From Paralichthys olivaceus (lineage: Eukaryota; Chordata; Actinopteri; Pleuronectiformes; Paralichthyidae): DNA of 64,000 nt. The position numbers and the translations under genes are program-made. Positions within the stretch are counted from its first letter, which is position 1. The number at the start of each line of letters is the position of its first letter. Below are positions 1-45,100 of the stretch, piece by piece. The notes under the pieces were generated by a model that worked only from the letters and a program-made list of their open reading frames with translations, was not told where the DNA came from and did not search any database. The DNA is taken from positions 17,270,458 through 17,334,457 of the forward strand of contig NC_091096.1 in the NCBI RefSeq assembly GCF_024713975.1, in the 5' to 3' direction.

Positions 1-40
1 ATTACATTAAGCTATCAGGCTTTTACTCTTACCACGGACA

Positions 41-258
41 ACTGTGGCTCAGTGGTTCGTCCACTAACCAGAAGGTAGCTTGTTTGATCCCCAGCTCCGC
101 CACTCCGTGTCGAAGTGTTCTTGGGAAAGATAATGAACCTCAAATTGTGCAGACAGTGTGTGAGTGATGTGTAATAGAGAAAGTGCTGCACATAGATGCA
201 CTGTAAAGTGCTTTGAGTGGTCATCAAGACTAGAAAAGTATTTATACAGATTTGCCAT
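41..258 (+). repeat. tRNA-derived SINE, copy 1
   Basis: The head reads like a degenerate tRNA promoter: GTGGCTCAGTGG resembles an A box and GTTTGATCCC a B box. The body has the fish-SINE phrase about a 'single tick' string CGAAGTGTTCTTGGG, and the tail reads GCTTTGAGTGGTCATCAAGACTAGAAAAG. A second copy of the same family lies at about 37229-37495, which supports a dispersed repeat. The ORFs crossing it are not coding. The family name is not assigned. Confidence 0.75.
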
Positions 259-1238
259 TTGCCTAATGCGATGGCATATTTGTAATATGTATTTGTGTCT
301 TAAGCAGTTTAATGATGGAAATATAATTCTTAATATGATTTACTAATTGTTGTATCCCGTCCAAAGTATCCTTCAACATCAATTTATATTAGAAATACAG
401 CATATATAAAGCGCAACATATATAAAAGTGAATTTCACACACATTTTACAGCCATTGTATCACAGGCTAAATTTGTGTTTGAATAAGACATCTTGCAACT
501 TTAAACTTCAACTCTGAACAACTCAAACTAACGTCAAAGGGCAAATTTAACTTGTGCTGCCTCTTTGACCTGCAAAAAGTGATGCACAGAACAAGTTTAG
601 GGTGTGACTCAGAGTGAGGCAGAGGATGAAGTCAACACAGAAAATCTATCTTTGTTCAGACAAAAATGTTGTTGAACTTTGAATCTTTTTTTTTCTCAGA
701 GACCTATGGAGGGGGGGGGGGGCATAAGAGGACACTACTCTACCTGCTGCTAGTACAACTGACTCAGACGTGGAGGACTCGCCTGTGGTAATAAGACACA
801 CAAGACGATCACTGGCTGTTCTGTTTGTGTAAGCCCCCCTAAACACAGAGCATGATTCAGACTAATTCTCCCACACACTCTGTTTACACTTCTGATTCAT
901 TGAGGTACTATTAATTTCTCAGGTTCATTTCATTCAGCATTTTCTGATGATTCTGTACAAAAGTGTACAAATGGCACAGCCACAGCAAGAAATCCACAAG
1001 TTCTTATCAAAACTAAGAAAAACTTAGAAAAAAGTAGTGATGTGAAACCTCAGTGACCCCAGAGGACTCTGTTTTATTTTTACAAACCAAATATAACAGA
1101 GTTATTTTTTAAACCCAATCCATTCAGAGGGAGTTTTTTCACAAACTGGTGAAAAAAAACGAGCCATGACGCTTTGTCCACTGTCATCTCTTTTTAAAAC
1201 GTCTGTGGCTTCCGATCACTTTTCCACTACTACTTCAC
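259..1238. other. Intergenic DNA upstream of egr3
   Basis: AT-rich sequence with a run of G at about 711-722 and no open frame of protein-like composition. Nothing coding is seen. It probably contains distal egr3 regulatory DNA, but no specific site is claimed. Confidence 0.5.
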
Positions 1239-1300
1239 CCGGAACTCCTATGTCCAAATAGGGACGTTGGGGGGGCGGGGCCGGACACTGCCTTATTTGG
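1239..1300 (+). promoter_or_regulatory. Serum-response-type cluster: Ets site, CArG-like box, GC box, CArG box
   Basis: Four motifs sit within 62 bases: an Ets core CCGGAA (1239-1244), a near-CArG CCAAATAGGG with one mismatch (1254-1263), a GC box GGGGCGGGGCC (about 1272-1282) and a perfect CArG box CCTTATTTGG (1291-1300). An Ets core next to CArG boxes is the classical serum response element arrangement bound by SRF with ternary complex factors, known from FOS and EGR1. The cluster lies about 0.8 kb upstream of the presumed egr3 start site. Function is inferred. Confidence 0.6.
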
Positions 1301-1901
1301 AGTTTCCACTTGAAGCGCACACTTGGGCTCCAAGTCAAAGCAAAGCCTGTGGATTTTTACGAAGCGCTTGCAATATTTACAGGCGATTAACTCCGTCAAC
1401 TGCTGTCTTTGTGAGCCAGTGTTGCTGCATGAAGAGAGCGGGGGTTTGTCCCAGTGTTCATGCAGAACAGGACGGGACAGAGTGTGCGCATGTTCACCCA
1501 GGGCCAAGAACAAAATGACTGCACATACATTTTCTCTCTGAACTTATTGAGAAAGACAAAGAAAGTTGCATGTAAAGCTAGCAAATGTATTTATGTAAAG
1601 CCAGCAAATGCATTTACTCCTGTTGATATTAACAAACACTACTGGCCTAACTGAAGACACGAGTCTGTTTTATTAGTGGCAGCACTAAAGCTACAACACT
1701 CCTCTCTCTTTCTCCCTCACACACACTGCTGTGTAAAAGCCGCGTAAAACCTATGCGTAAAACCCTGGCACTCTAATGAAGATACCATTACACCTGACAA
1801 TAACAGAGAAAACAGTGTCCAATCACTGCACTGTTTTCCACGGGGACAGGAGGAGAGGAGACGGCTCATCCCGGGTACATGAACACTGGGTAAACGTGGT
1901 A

Positions 1902-1944
1902 GCGTATCTATCTATCTATGTATCTTTCTATCCATCTATCTGTC
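1902..1944. repeat. Imperfect (TCTA/TCTG)n microsatellite
   Basis: Tandem TATC units with interruptions lie about 70 bases 5' of the proximal egr3 promoter elements. Confidence 0.7.
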
Positions 1945-2016
1945 GGTCGGAGCCTTTTGCCTCCACAGTACTTTCCACAGACTGACGCGCGGAGAGCCTG
2001 GCGCTGGTAGCTCTGT

Positions 2017-2065
2017 CCATATATGGTCATCTACGTCACGCGAATGTTCCAGCCCCCTATTTAAT
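2017..2065 (+). promoter_or_regulatory. egr3 proximal promoter: CArG box, CRE-like site, TATA-like box
   Basis: A perfect CArG box CCATATATGG spans 2017-2026. A CRE-like TACGTCA spans 2032-2038. A TATA-like TATTTAAT spans 2058-2065. The start codon is at 2466, so transcription starting about 25-30 bases after the TATA-like box would give a 5' UTR of roughly 370 bases. CArG and CRE control is established for EGR-family immediate-early genes; the exact start site here is inferred. Confidence 0.7.
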
Positions 2066-2465
2066 ACGGGCACACTGGAGTCCCCTATCCAGCTCCAATA
2101 GAGCAAGTAGGGCTGCTCTTGTGCAACCAATACCGCCGCCTCCTCCTCCATTGATTCACAGACTTCACATTCCCCCCACAAAGCAGAGCCACCAGCGTCC
2201 ACAGTGATCACATTAATAACAACAATAGTGTGTGATCGCGCAGGAGGAGAGAGAGAGAGACCCGGCCGCCGCTGCTCGTCCTCCGCGGGATACTTGGATA
2301 CAACAGGATCCATCCCTGCTGCTTTTTTTATCCATCCACGCCTGATCCTCACCTGTGTTCTCCACTTTGACATCGCCCGCTGAGTTTTCTTTTTGTTTTT
2401 CTCTGTGTAACTACTTGGATACCTGCGCGCTGTCCTTCATAAATGTCGGACTGAATATAACTGCT

Positions 2466-6444
<3,979 letters not shown>

Positions 6445-9400
6445 CCGTCACTACATGCACTTGGACTGAGCCCTCACCATGCCCCATAAAGAGACTAATG
6501 AAGAAGGGATCACGTCCACTATGAGATAAATAGGTGACTTTTTTCTCTCTCTATTTTACATCCCCTGCTCCTTTCAGTTGTAGTCCTTCTATTTTGAGAT
6601 GGATTCCTTAAGTTTAATTAAAGCGGAGAAAGGCTGCTACGCCATTCTCTTTCAAGCAACTCAGAGCCTCAGCTACTGTAACACAGTGCCGTGACAAAGG
6701 CACACACTGCCCAAAAGGCCACTGTGTGTTAGGTTTCAGGGGTGGATACACTTTTGTAAATTTTGCCGAGAATTTCTAAATTGGGAGGAAGCCAGAATCC
6801 ATCACGAGGGTCGAAACAGACAAAATAATAATGGAGCTCAGTGGGAGGTATGCATTAATGATATTAGGCTGTTTAAAAGTGCAATTGGTTATATTTGTGT
6901 ACTGTCATTGATACCTTATTAGTGGCACTTGACTGTCTTTCTGATGTTTTTGTTGAGGTGTAGTGTTTTTAATTTTCTATTTGAATGTTGTTTTCTCAAC
7001 AGAATCTGCCAAATGTATTGTGTTGATTCAGCCAACCTGGTTCTTAATATTGTGCCTGATGTTTGCCAAACATAAAAGTGATATCAGCTTAGCACACATG
7101 TTGAGTTCAAGTTGAGACCAGACTCAAACAGCGGATCTCAGATTTAGATTTAGAGTTGGATTTAAAGAATTTGGTTCAATCTCAATGACTGAATGGGTCG
7201 CACGAAACAAACCGATGTCTTGTCCTGTTACCTGTACTTATAAAAACAAACATGCCTGCAGCAATCAATGCCTTTGCCAAGACCTATTTATTTGTAGTCA
7301 CAGAGAGACACTGTGTATTTGTGTTGCCTTATTATATGATGGCTTTATGTGGTGTTACCAGATATAATTTCTGTTGCTTTTTTTTAAAGCTCACCAATAA
7401 CGTTCATTTGTTCAGTTTTCTTGAGTTCTGCAGTTATATGCAATGTATTCATGACATGTGCCACAACCCGTAAATCAAATTAACTAAGAGCACAGTTAGA
7501 CAGACTACTTAAATAAATGACACCGGTTTTCAAATCAGCAGCATATGAGAGCAAAGATGAATAAGGGAAAAAAGATGAATGAGGCCCTTTGTCTGTGCTT
7601 TCTAGTGTAAAAAGATTTAACTACTTGTTTAAATGACCAAAAGATGAGCAACATATGGTGAAAGAAAAATCACAATTTCCAAATCCATGTTTACATATTT
7701 TCTAATACAGAGACTGAGACTGAGTTGTAAACTATAAGGACTTGTTTTTGTACAGTATACAAATATGTATGCAGGTAGCTATAGTAGAAGTTTCACTTTT
7801 GTACTCAAATGTCAAATGCACCATAACTCAGTATTAAATTGTGCATATTTGTGCATGACTACATGCACACTATGTAAATACAAATGTCTGCATAAACAAG
7901 AACTTTCAATTGACTGAATGCTTGTGCGGAATGTGTCTCAGAGCTTTTAGTAATGTAGTTATAATACAGAATATTTTGTTGTCATAGGAAAAAAAAATTT
8001 GGAGCACTAAATTGTGCCAAATATGGTGTGTTATTTCCATTAAAAAAAGAACAATAGCAGTTGCACCATCTGTAACGCTTTAACGTGGTAAAAGGAAACA
8101 CTAATGTGTTCTCTTAATAAATGAGAAGATTTTTTTTATTACATTTTGTGTATCTCCATTATAGTTTCAATCAATTATTTCAATTAAAACATCTCCCCCC
8201 TTTTATAGAAAACACAGAATAAATGAATGAATCCTTTCTCAAACAAAATATACGACAGGGCAATGCCAATACTTTTTACACCTGACTCCTTACTGATGTT
8301 TGTACTGATGAAGGGAATACCTCAATTCAATGATGTGGAATTTTGTATAGACTCATCTTTACCATTCTCTCGGTTTTATATCGATATTGACAACAATAAC
8401 CACATTTGATAAAATAGCCTTTTTTCAAATATGTTGTTTTGCTTTACATCTAGAAATAAGAAGGTTCTGTATTGTGGCTTTGTGGAGCAAATGCAAATAG
8501 TCATAACAGACTGCAGCAAATTCTCTTTTGGTCAAAAAGGCTATAAATATCAAGATATGTACTTCTATAGAAGCTAGCACAAGACACAGATGGCTGGTTC
8601 GGACAACACCATAAATTCACATGTATAACATTACTGGTAATGAAATAATTCAGCAGAAATATTTTTAATAGAAAAAAATCTAATCCTAAAATGTTGTGCT
8701 CAAATACCAGATAAACTTTTTCTAAAAAAAAGAAACCTTCTTCTCTCCCTCTAGTGTATATCCAGTTGTTGGCTGTGCTCTACGACTATTAAAAGTATAT
8801 GGTGCATGTGAGACAAAGAATTTCTATAAACATTATTATCAACTGGGGGAAAAAATAAAATTTTATACCGATCAGCAGACACGGCAATCAGGCTTAAAGA
8901 CAATATTGACTGACAAATGCAAAGGCCAAAGGAAAGGTTCAGGAAAGCAGTGCCACAGAGAACACAGTGGACAGAGAAACGAGGTTCCAAGGCCATGCTT
9001 TCCCTTTCCTGTAACAACCAGTTTTCACTGCTGAGCTTCCTGGCAAGTTTCCACTTATTTTCCAATTAATTTGGCCTCAGAGAGTCTTTTCTCAACTCAT
9101 CTACATGGTTAAATGAACAGACCTCCTAGCACTTTTAGAGATAGTTTAAAAGTTCACACACCCTGCAACAACCAGCAGTAAATCAATAGTTTTGTATCAT
9201 GAAAAGTACGTTATTTTACTCCATAGATGGTCATCGGCTAATGAAACTTTTCTGAGCAGATGCAACTGAAATAACAGCTTAACAAACTCATGCCATGTTT
9301 TGACATATTACATCCCACAGCTTTCCTTCTGTCATATGACAGGTGGATCATAACTAATATTAAAACATTGCATTGGGATTTGCCAGATTCAATGAACTTT

Positions 9401-11100
9401 AATGTAAACATCTTGTGGCAGACAGCTTCATGGAGTCAGCTCAAACAATGTAGTCGAAAAACAAAATGTTTAACTTTAATGTTTACCAAGAATAATTTGA
9501 CGTTAGACACTGATTGTTATATTCTCTGGATAATTTTGACCAAAAATTATGATCTTGTGTGCTCCAGATTTGACACTCAGCTGGTGAGTGTGGATCTTTT
9601 AATTACAGTATATAGAATGTGGCCTCCTCTTAGAGAAAACTGTGTTTTTGTTGCTTTGTGTTAAGGACTGATGCAGAGACACTATTTCCACGTCCAAATG
9701 AAGCCCTGTAATTACAATTTAGCATACTCAATATTTCATCTGTCATCTCATCTGACTGTCTGTCACTTTTGTTCCGTGACATTTCTGTACTGATCGGACA
9801 GATTATGTAAAACAACCCAATTCCTTCCCCACATTCCAATCCGTCAATATAGTTTTGTGGTTGAACAACAATACAGGCTGTACCATGTTCCTCTGAATCC
9901 TTCTGTGTAAAATGTGTGAATGCTATAGATAAATGTTAGTGACTTGTTGATCTGAGCAACACCCCCCTCCTCCTGATAATGCTTCTCAAAGAGAGGCATC
10001 ATTCTATGTATTTTTAATGTTCTATTGTCCAAAAGTAGGCAGCTGAACGCTCTGAAATTGGAATTTGCCTCATCCTCGTTCTCTGCTGCTTGCTGGATGA
10101 GAGCCAACATCAGCAGCCATCTTTGTGCCAAAGTGGGTTGCAGGGTTAGCTGATCAAAAACAATGCATGATGAGAGCTGCACGGGAGCAACAAATCATAC
10201 ATGTGACCTCAGCCTGCTCGCAGTGGAAGGCAGCCTTGTGCTAATGTTTGTGTTTAACTGTTTGATTTAGTGTCCTTGGTGTTGGCCTCGGGCAGGGCGA
10301 TAGGCTTGGGCTCATTCATGACCATTTTCATAATTAGAGGATTTAAAAGAATTTAAAAAAAACCAATTCATGCTTGAAGAGATTTCAATAATGTGTAGAT
10401 ATTACAGACTACTCATGTCATTTTATGGACTACAGTGTGGCTTCAGGGATTGTGTGGTCTTCAACAGTGACACTGGTATTCGGATGGAGTCAATACTCAC
10501 TGTTTTCTGTTGTGTTGTGTTTCCTTTTCATTACAGTATATCCTCATGTTTGCATGTGCACGGAAACGTTTCCGAAGTGCTACCCCCTCCAGATGCTGCG
10601 GGGTGGTGGTGCTCATTTCTTTATTATGCATGAAAAATAAAAGTCACATCGGGTGAAATGGGATAAATCTACCAACTACTCAAGACAGTCAATTGGAAAC
10701 ACACACTGGGATAACTGTTCTATTGGCTTTTTTTTTCTTTTTCTTTTTTGTTCTTAAAGAAAACAAGAGGTCTTGTTTAAAATGTTGTGGATGTCTTTAA
10801 CCTATTTCATGTTTTTATTACCTTATAATAAGGTCCTTTTATGATGAGCTGAATATTGAAATGAATTTTACTATATCCTTGTGATGGGGAGGATGTGCTC
10901 CCCTGTTTACTTGGCACTTCGGTTTGTTGTAATGCAATTGTTTTGTTATTTCTATGTAAGTACTTGAATAAAGAAAAATATCACTTGCCTTCTGTTTGCT
11001 TGGGTCCTCCACGTGCACGCGCACCCAACACAAACACACACACGTTAAACTAGTAAATATGAAGTAAATGTACAAACACATAATAATAATACTCACTTTG
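6445..11100 (+). other. egr3 3' UTR followed by egr3-bin3 intergenic DNA
   Basis: AT-rich sequence after the egr3 stop with several possible AATAAA signals, for example near 7514, 8116, 10636 and 10970, so the 3' UTR end is not fixed. Immediate-early mRNAs usually have AU-rich, unstable 3' UTRs, and ATTTA-like strings occur here. No second gene is seen; ORFs such as those at 8751-9065 and 9290-9664 have no recognisable protein character. Confidence 0.5.
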
Positions 11101-11282
11101 TGTTGTTATATTGAAACATGATAAAACCTCTGTGGTTAAAGAATTAAAGTCCGGAGGGGAAACACGGACAGCCTGTTTCCGGACTTCCTGTTCAATCCTC
11201 GCCTGTTGACTGGGGGAAAGGGATGAGGTCCTCGGAAGAAAATAAAACAACCAAGTGAAACCGGAATTAAAGTTCACTCAAA

Positions 11283-39437
<28,155 letters not shown>

Positions 39438-40886
39438 GGGAGGAAAGCCGAAAAACCGGGATAGGCTGCTTTCATGCCTCTCTGAATGGATTGCACTCTT
39501 TTCAGGCTCCTCCGCGCAGCGCAAACGGACAGCAGTGGCCTTCACCTGATTATCAGTTTGTCGTCCCCCCCCATCCCACCCATTCCTCTTGCACTGCACT
39601 CCCCGTGTTTCATTCACTCTACAAAGACCCTGCAACTCAGAGCAGCTGAAATGCCACATTAACTAAGCCATCAGCCAAGTGCAGCGTTATAAGCCAATGC
39701 TATTTTTTTTTTTAAGTTAAGGAATCAAACAGCTCTCGTCTGAACTAATTAACAGGGTGACATTTCTTGGTTTTTTGAATATCTATAAGCATTTGTTTCT
39801 GAAGAAGGAAATACGAAAGGACATGGTTTATTAGTCACACTGCTACGTTAACAGGTCATTGAAACATAGTTTAATATATTTCCCAAACTTTAAAGTTACA
39901 AACTCTACAGACTGAATGTAAAGGTACTGTATGTTATCGGCAAAAAAAAAAAGTATATATATCTGTATTTTGGCCTTTACTGGTGATCTGTAAGTGTAGC
40001 TCTGTGCCATAATGTGCGAGGGCTTTCAATGAAGATTTAACAGGATGATGATGATGATGGTAACGTCACCTGTGCATAACGTGCCTACATTGTCCTGACT
40101 GTGGATGTAACATGAAAAGTAATTTGTGTAAAGTCAGAATGTGCCTGTGCAGCAGTGTTGAAAGATCGACCACTTGGCTGGTCGGCTGCTGAGAGTAAGT
40201 ACAATCACTGTCCATAACAAAGGCTGGTGCTCCCTCTAGCGGAAAATACTGATCATGACACACATTTTCCAATATTCGAACCATCCATCCTTTGTTCTAT
40301 TGTTAGTGTTTCAGCTCATCTGTTAATGAAGAAGCTCCTGTAATGAAGATGGTCCTCTCTCTGCCCTGTGCACCAGATATGGAAGCCAACTGTTTTTGGC
40401 TTTTCTTTGTATCGGACCAAAATATGTTGTCATTGACATTTGATTCTCCTTCATCAGGTACAGCCTCAGTATGATGACCATGCTCTGGTTAATGGAGCAG
40501 CATCGTAATGCACACACGCTGATCGCTCCCATATTACGTTAGTGGATTTTTTTTAGGTGTCATAGCAAGAAGTGTATTTATAAATTGATAGTCCTGTTTG
40601 GTTTTGAAATAATGAAATAAAAATGATTTTTCATGTTGCATTCTGCAACGTAAATCTGTTAGTTACATGTTTTAAAAAATGTATTAATGAAGGTGTTTTT
40701 TTCTAAATAATGAGTTAAAGTTGTAGAAGAGGTAGATTTTTTTTTTTTGATTTTTGTAATATTTTTTTTAACATAACTAAGTGAACACTATCGCTAGTGT
40801 TGGTTTTATTTAGGTTTTAAATATAGTAATGCTACAAACAATGTTTTTCTGATGCCATCTCAATGTATAATCAGTCATGAAATAAA
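39438..40886 (+). other. bin3 3' UTR with candidate polyadenylation signals
   Basis: Sequence after the bin3 stop. AATAAA signals occur at 40616-40621 and 40881-40886. The first would give a 3' UTR of about 1.2 kb. The convergent acsl gene ends at 42196, leaving about 1.3 kb between the two genes. Confidence 0.6.
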
Positions 40887-40955
40887 TGAACTGTGAGAAT
40901 AAGAACCAATCATCTTTGTTAACCTATTGTTATTATTATCACCAAGGAGATTATG

Positions 40956-41258
40956 TTCTGGTCTGACTGTTAAAAGAATTACTCAGAAACTACTGAATAG
41001 ATTTCCATGAAACTTGGTGGGAAGAATCCAGTAAATGTTGTTGCGGATCTGCATCAGGGGGCAGATCCAGGATTTTCTTACCACTCTAACATTGAGGGGT
41101 TGGGCGTTTTTCAACATTTCCCTTGATGTCTCAGAATAATTCATGGATCTTTATGAGAGAAATCCGTCATGTTAAGTGAACTGATATTTGAGTGTGAGTA
41201 ATTTGGTGCAGATCCAAATAAAAATCTGCCTCTAGTGAATTTAATAGATGAGGGGAAT
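40956..41258 (+). repeat. Dispersed fish repeat, copy 1
   Basis: Key strings are GATTTCCATGAAACTTGGTGG, GGGGGCAGATCCAGGATTTT, GTCTCAGAATAATTCATGGATC and AATTTGGTGCAGATCCAA. A related, shorter copy lies at about 57100-57300. Homology between the two copies shows a dispersed element; its class is unknown. Confidence 0.65.
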
Positions 41259-42103
41259 GTTGGGTCTTGACAGAGGTATGTGCTCTATTGAGTGCCTCTC
41301 TAGTCACTATTGTATTGCTGCCTTGATGAACTGGAGTTTGGATAACCACTCCATATTTAGGAGGGTTAGTGCAGGAGTTGTGAGAGTCAAACAAACATGC
41401 TGTAGTTAAATGATGCAAAGGAAAGTCATCAGTTTCTAAACTTTATTTCTGTTCAGTTTCACTTTACTGGAATTAGTCAGTAGTGTCCTGTTGACATTGT
41501 CAACATAAGAAATATTTACAGTACAGTCATTTTTTTTATACAAGTCATTGCTGCTTGAAACCCTCATTAGTTGAAATGATTTATCTTCAGGTGAAGGATT
41601 ACATGCTACCACTGGTTTATAAATATCTCCAATTAGAAACATGCACGACCATCAAGCTAAAATCAAGACTGTTTGTTGAAAAGCTGATATGATGGTGAAC
41701 CATCGACCTTAAAATACAGACCTACAATTAATGTGAGTTCTAACAGCCTCAGTGTCCCTTAAAAAATCCATTGTTTGGGGAAAGAACACGGCAGCAAAAT
41801 CACATTGTCTCTGCAGTTTGCTTTATCTAATAACTTTTGTGATTCCTCGCTTTACAACTACACAATAATTTACGCAAAGGTAAAATCTCCCTTTGAAACA
41901 CAAAGCTGAATTACTGATAAAGACAACAAGTGAGACTGGACTGAAAAATAAAATAATCTTATTTTTCATGTAAAGAGTTAATACATTACACATGTGCAGG
42001 ATGTGGACACAGGTGGTGGATACAAAACTTAATAAAATAAAATGCAAAACACCATATTTTTTAAAATTTAGATGAGGCCCTGCTGGACATTTAAGATTTC
42101 CAT

Positions 42104-42109
42104 TTTATT
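42104..42109 (-). terminator. Candidate polyadenylation signal of the acyl-CoA synthetase gene
   Basis: AATAAA on the minus strand, 87 bases past the stop codon. Further candidates lie at about 41440-41445. Confidence 0.45.
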
Positions 42110-42195
42110 CTCAGCCACGTGTCCCCCCCCCTCCTTCTATTGGACACCAGTTACTCCTGGCTCGTGTGTGAGAATTACTGAGTAGTGTCCTTTAA

Positions 42196-45100
42196 TTAAA
42201 TGGTCGTCTTGCTGTACATGCTGGATATCTGTTCCTCAAAGAATCTGCGGATGTCGGCACGTCTACTTTTCAGGGTGGGTGTGAGGAGGCCGTTGGCGAC
42301 GCTGAACGTCTCCGGATGCAAGTGAAGGTCTTTCACCTGAAAGGAGGAAAAGACATGAAAGCAAAACCACAGTAACAGTCAGTATTTGTTGGTTTGTAGC
42401 TTGAACATTTTAACTGTCGGGAGTGATCGCTCACTTGTTCAAAGGACTTCAGCCCTGCTCCCTTTCCCACGGCTTTCATGTCCTCTAATACTGCATTCTT
42501 CACGTCCTGTTGGAAGGCTCACTTTTAAAAATCCATGCTCTGGTGTAAAGTACTGATATTAAAGATATGAAATATTGAGATCTGACTTACAGGATTCTGG
42601 CACAGCTCCTCGTAGGACCCCACAAATCCCCGCTCTTTAGCCCAGTCAACAAACACCTCCACGTCAGGCACAACTATGCCTATGAGATAAGACTGGGATG
42701 CAAGAGAGAATCAAATATTTAACTCTTTCTTGAGGCATGTTTTGTAAATAGATCAACTGAATAGGATTTGCATTGTATTAGGGTTGTACCTGTAAACTAT
42801 CTCCGTGCACAAACACCTGGAGCACAGGAACAGAGCGCATGTAGACGTTTTCTATCTTTTCCGGAGCAATGTATTCTCCCTGGGACAACTTGAAGATGTG
42901 CTTCTTTCTGTCGATGATGCGTAGCGTCCCGTTCTGGCAGGAGAGAAATAATGTGAATGCACATTTGCTCTCTTGTGATTATAAATGTCGCCTGTCTAAA
43001 CTTACTGGAAGCCACTGGCCCACATCCCCACTGTGCAGCCAGCCGTCGCTGTCCAAGGCCTCAGCCGTCCTCTCTGGATCCCTCAGGTAGCCTCTGAACA
43101 CACTGGGACCACGGATGCAGATCTAACACAGGATTTGGCCGTGAGAAGAGTCAGCAGGCAGCAAAATGTCCGGCAATTAGCGGAATGAGGATTGGACTCA
43201 CCTCTCCTTCTCCGTTCTTAGCGTAGTAGTTCATGTCGGGGATGTCCACCACCTTCACCGTGGCGCAGGGTAAAGGAGCTCCAACGTGACCTGAGACACA
43301 CAAACAGCTGCTGAGGAGAGGCAGCACAGGAGCAACAAGGGAAATAAATATCAGTCGGTTTCTCACCTGCGGTCCAGTCTCCCGGCATGGAGAAGGTGCA
43401 GCCTGCGGTGCACTCTGTCTGACCATAGCCCTCAAATATCAGGCAGCCCATAGTGGCTCTGAGGAAGGACAGGACTGTGGGGGAGATGGGTGCTGAAGCA
43501 GTCAGGGCAAACCTCAGTTTTCCTCCTAAATTGGCCTGAAACAGAGGTGGTGCACGTAGGGTTTGTTTAGATCACCATTCTAACAATGTTCACCGTCGGT
43601 CATATTTCCCAAATGCATCGACCACAACAAGCCAGAAACTTTCAGTCCCTGTTTGTCTGTGTGCAGGCTTCTCCAGTGCACCCCCACAGGGCCAATATGC
43701 TCTGGGTGATTTTGGCACTGATTGCTGGAATTGTTGTGTTTCTCTTGTAAAGTTTGGATAGAAATTTGTTGATTCTTCCAGGGCGGCTGGTGCCACTGTG
43801 TTAACTTCTACAAAACATAAATAGTGACAAATATTAGTAAAAGTCTCAAATGAACAAAAGAGGCTGTATATAGAGATGGACCACGTGTCTCCACTTCCTC
43901 ACACTGTCCAGAAATTATGCCTAAATATCCATGATACAAACGCTGCCAGAGTGTGCACAGTAGTGATCAGGGGATCGAGTCGCGGTAGGGAGGTCCCACC
44001 AATACACATCCTCGACCAATCGTGAGTCAGACTCAGTCAATCATAACATTTCACCCCATTTTTACAGCGTCAAATAACAAATTAAAACCAATCTTACAAG
44101 ACAAACACTGAAAAATACACCAGAGTTATAAGAAATACCTAAAATGAAACAAACCAACTGTGAGAAAAATGTGACGTATATTTTGACTTTTCAGTTTGGT
44201 CTATGTCCAAACCAATAACATAAAGGCACTGTAACACAATGAAAGATAGATATACAGCAAAGGAACTGTTAAAAATAACTTTTTAGCCACTGACCTGGAT
44301 CCTGTTGAACACCAGTTTGTCCCACAGACTGTTGTTACGTACAACCCCGCTGCTCAGTTCCGCCTGCTTCCTCCTCACAGCGTAGTGAAGCAGAGCCCGT
44401 CGGAGCGGAGAGGTCACTGAGCCCAGGATCTTTACACACATCAGTCAAAATGGAAATGAACCGTAAATGAGCTTTAAAATATAACCTACAAGGAATTATG
44501 CCCTCTAAGTGGCGTGTAAATGACAAGAACTGAAAATGTTAGCTGACCTTGTCATAGATGCGGTTGAGTAATCGAGGCACAACAGGAAAGAAGGTGGGTT
44601 TAAGAGTTTTAATGTCGTCCATGAGGAGAGAAATGTCCCCTTGGTAGAATCCGACTCTGGCCCCGTGGCAGAACATAGAGACCTGGAACACAAATAGACC
44701 TTTTTTGTTTTTTTAACACAAAAACACACATTAGAAAACAAACTTCTGAGAGGAGGATCAACTACCTGAATCATCCTCTCAAACATGTGGGCAAGTGGCA
44801 GGTACGAGATCGACACATCCTCCTGCTGGATCACAAACGAACCCTGAGAGAAAACGAGACATAAAATGAGCAAAGCACCAGGGAGAGATAAAGATCAGGC
44901 GGCGGCGGCGGCGGCGGCGGCGGCATACGGTGAAGCCTCGCAGGCAATCAAACATGCTGTATGGCTTTTTCAATAGCAGTTAGATAGCAGAATCTTTATA
45001 CTGGGGCAATTAGTTAAAGTACCTCGCAGCGACAGGGGCAATCAAACACCCAATTAATCATACCATTAGACACAGCAGGGAGAGAGAGGGACAGCTCTGA

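Noticed and set aside
1267-1541. Overlapping short plus-strand ORFs near the distal egr3 elements
   Set aside because: No protein similarity and no splice link to egr3; likely chance.
1936-2373. 145-aa minus-strand ORF over the egr3 promoter and 5' UTR
   Set aside because: It is antisense to promoter motifs and the 5' UTR, with no recognisable domain; GC-rich sequence gives few chance stops.
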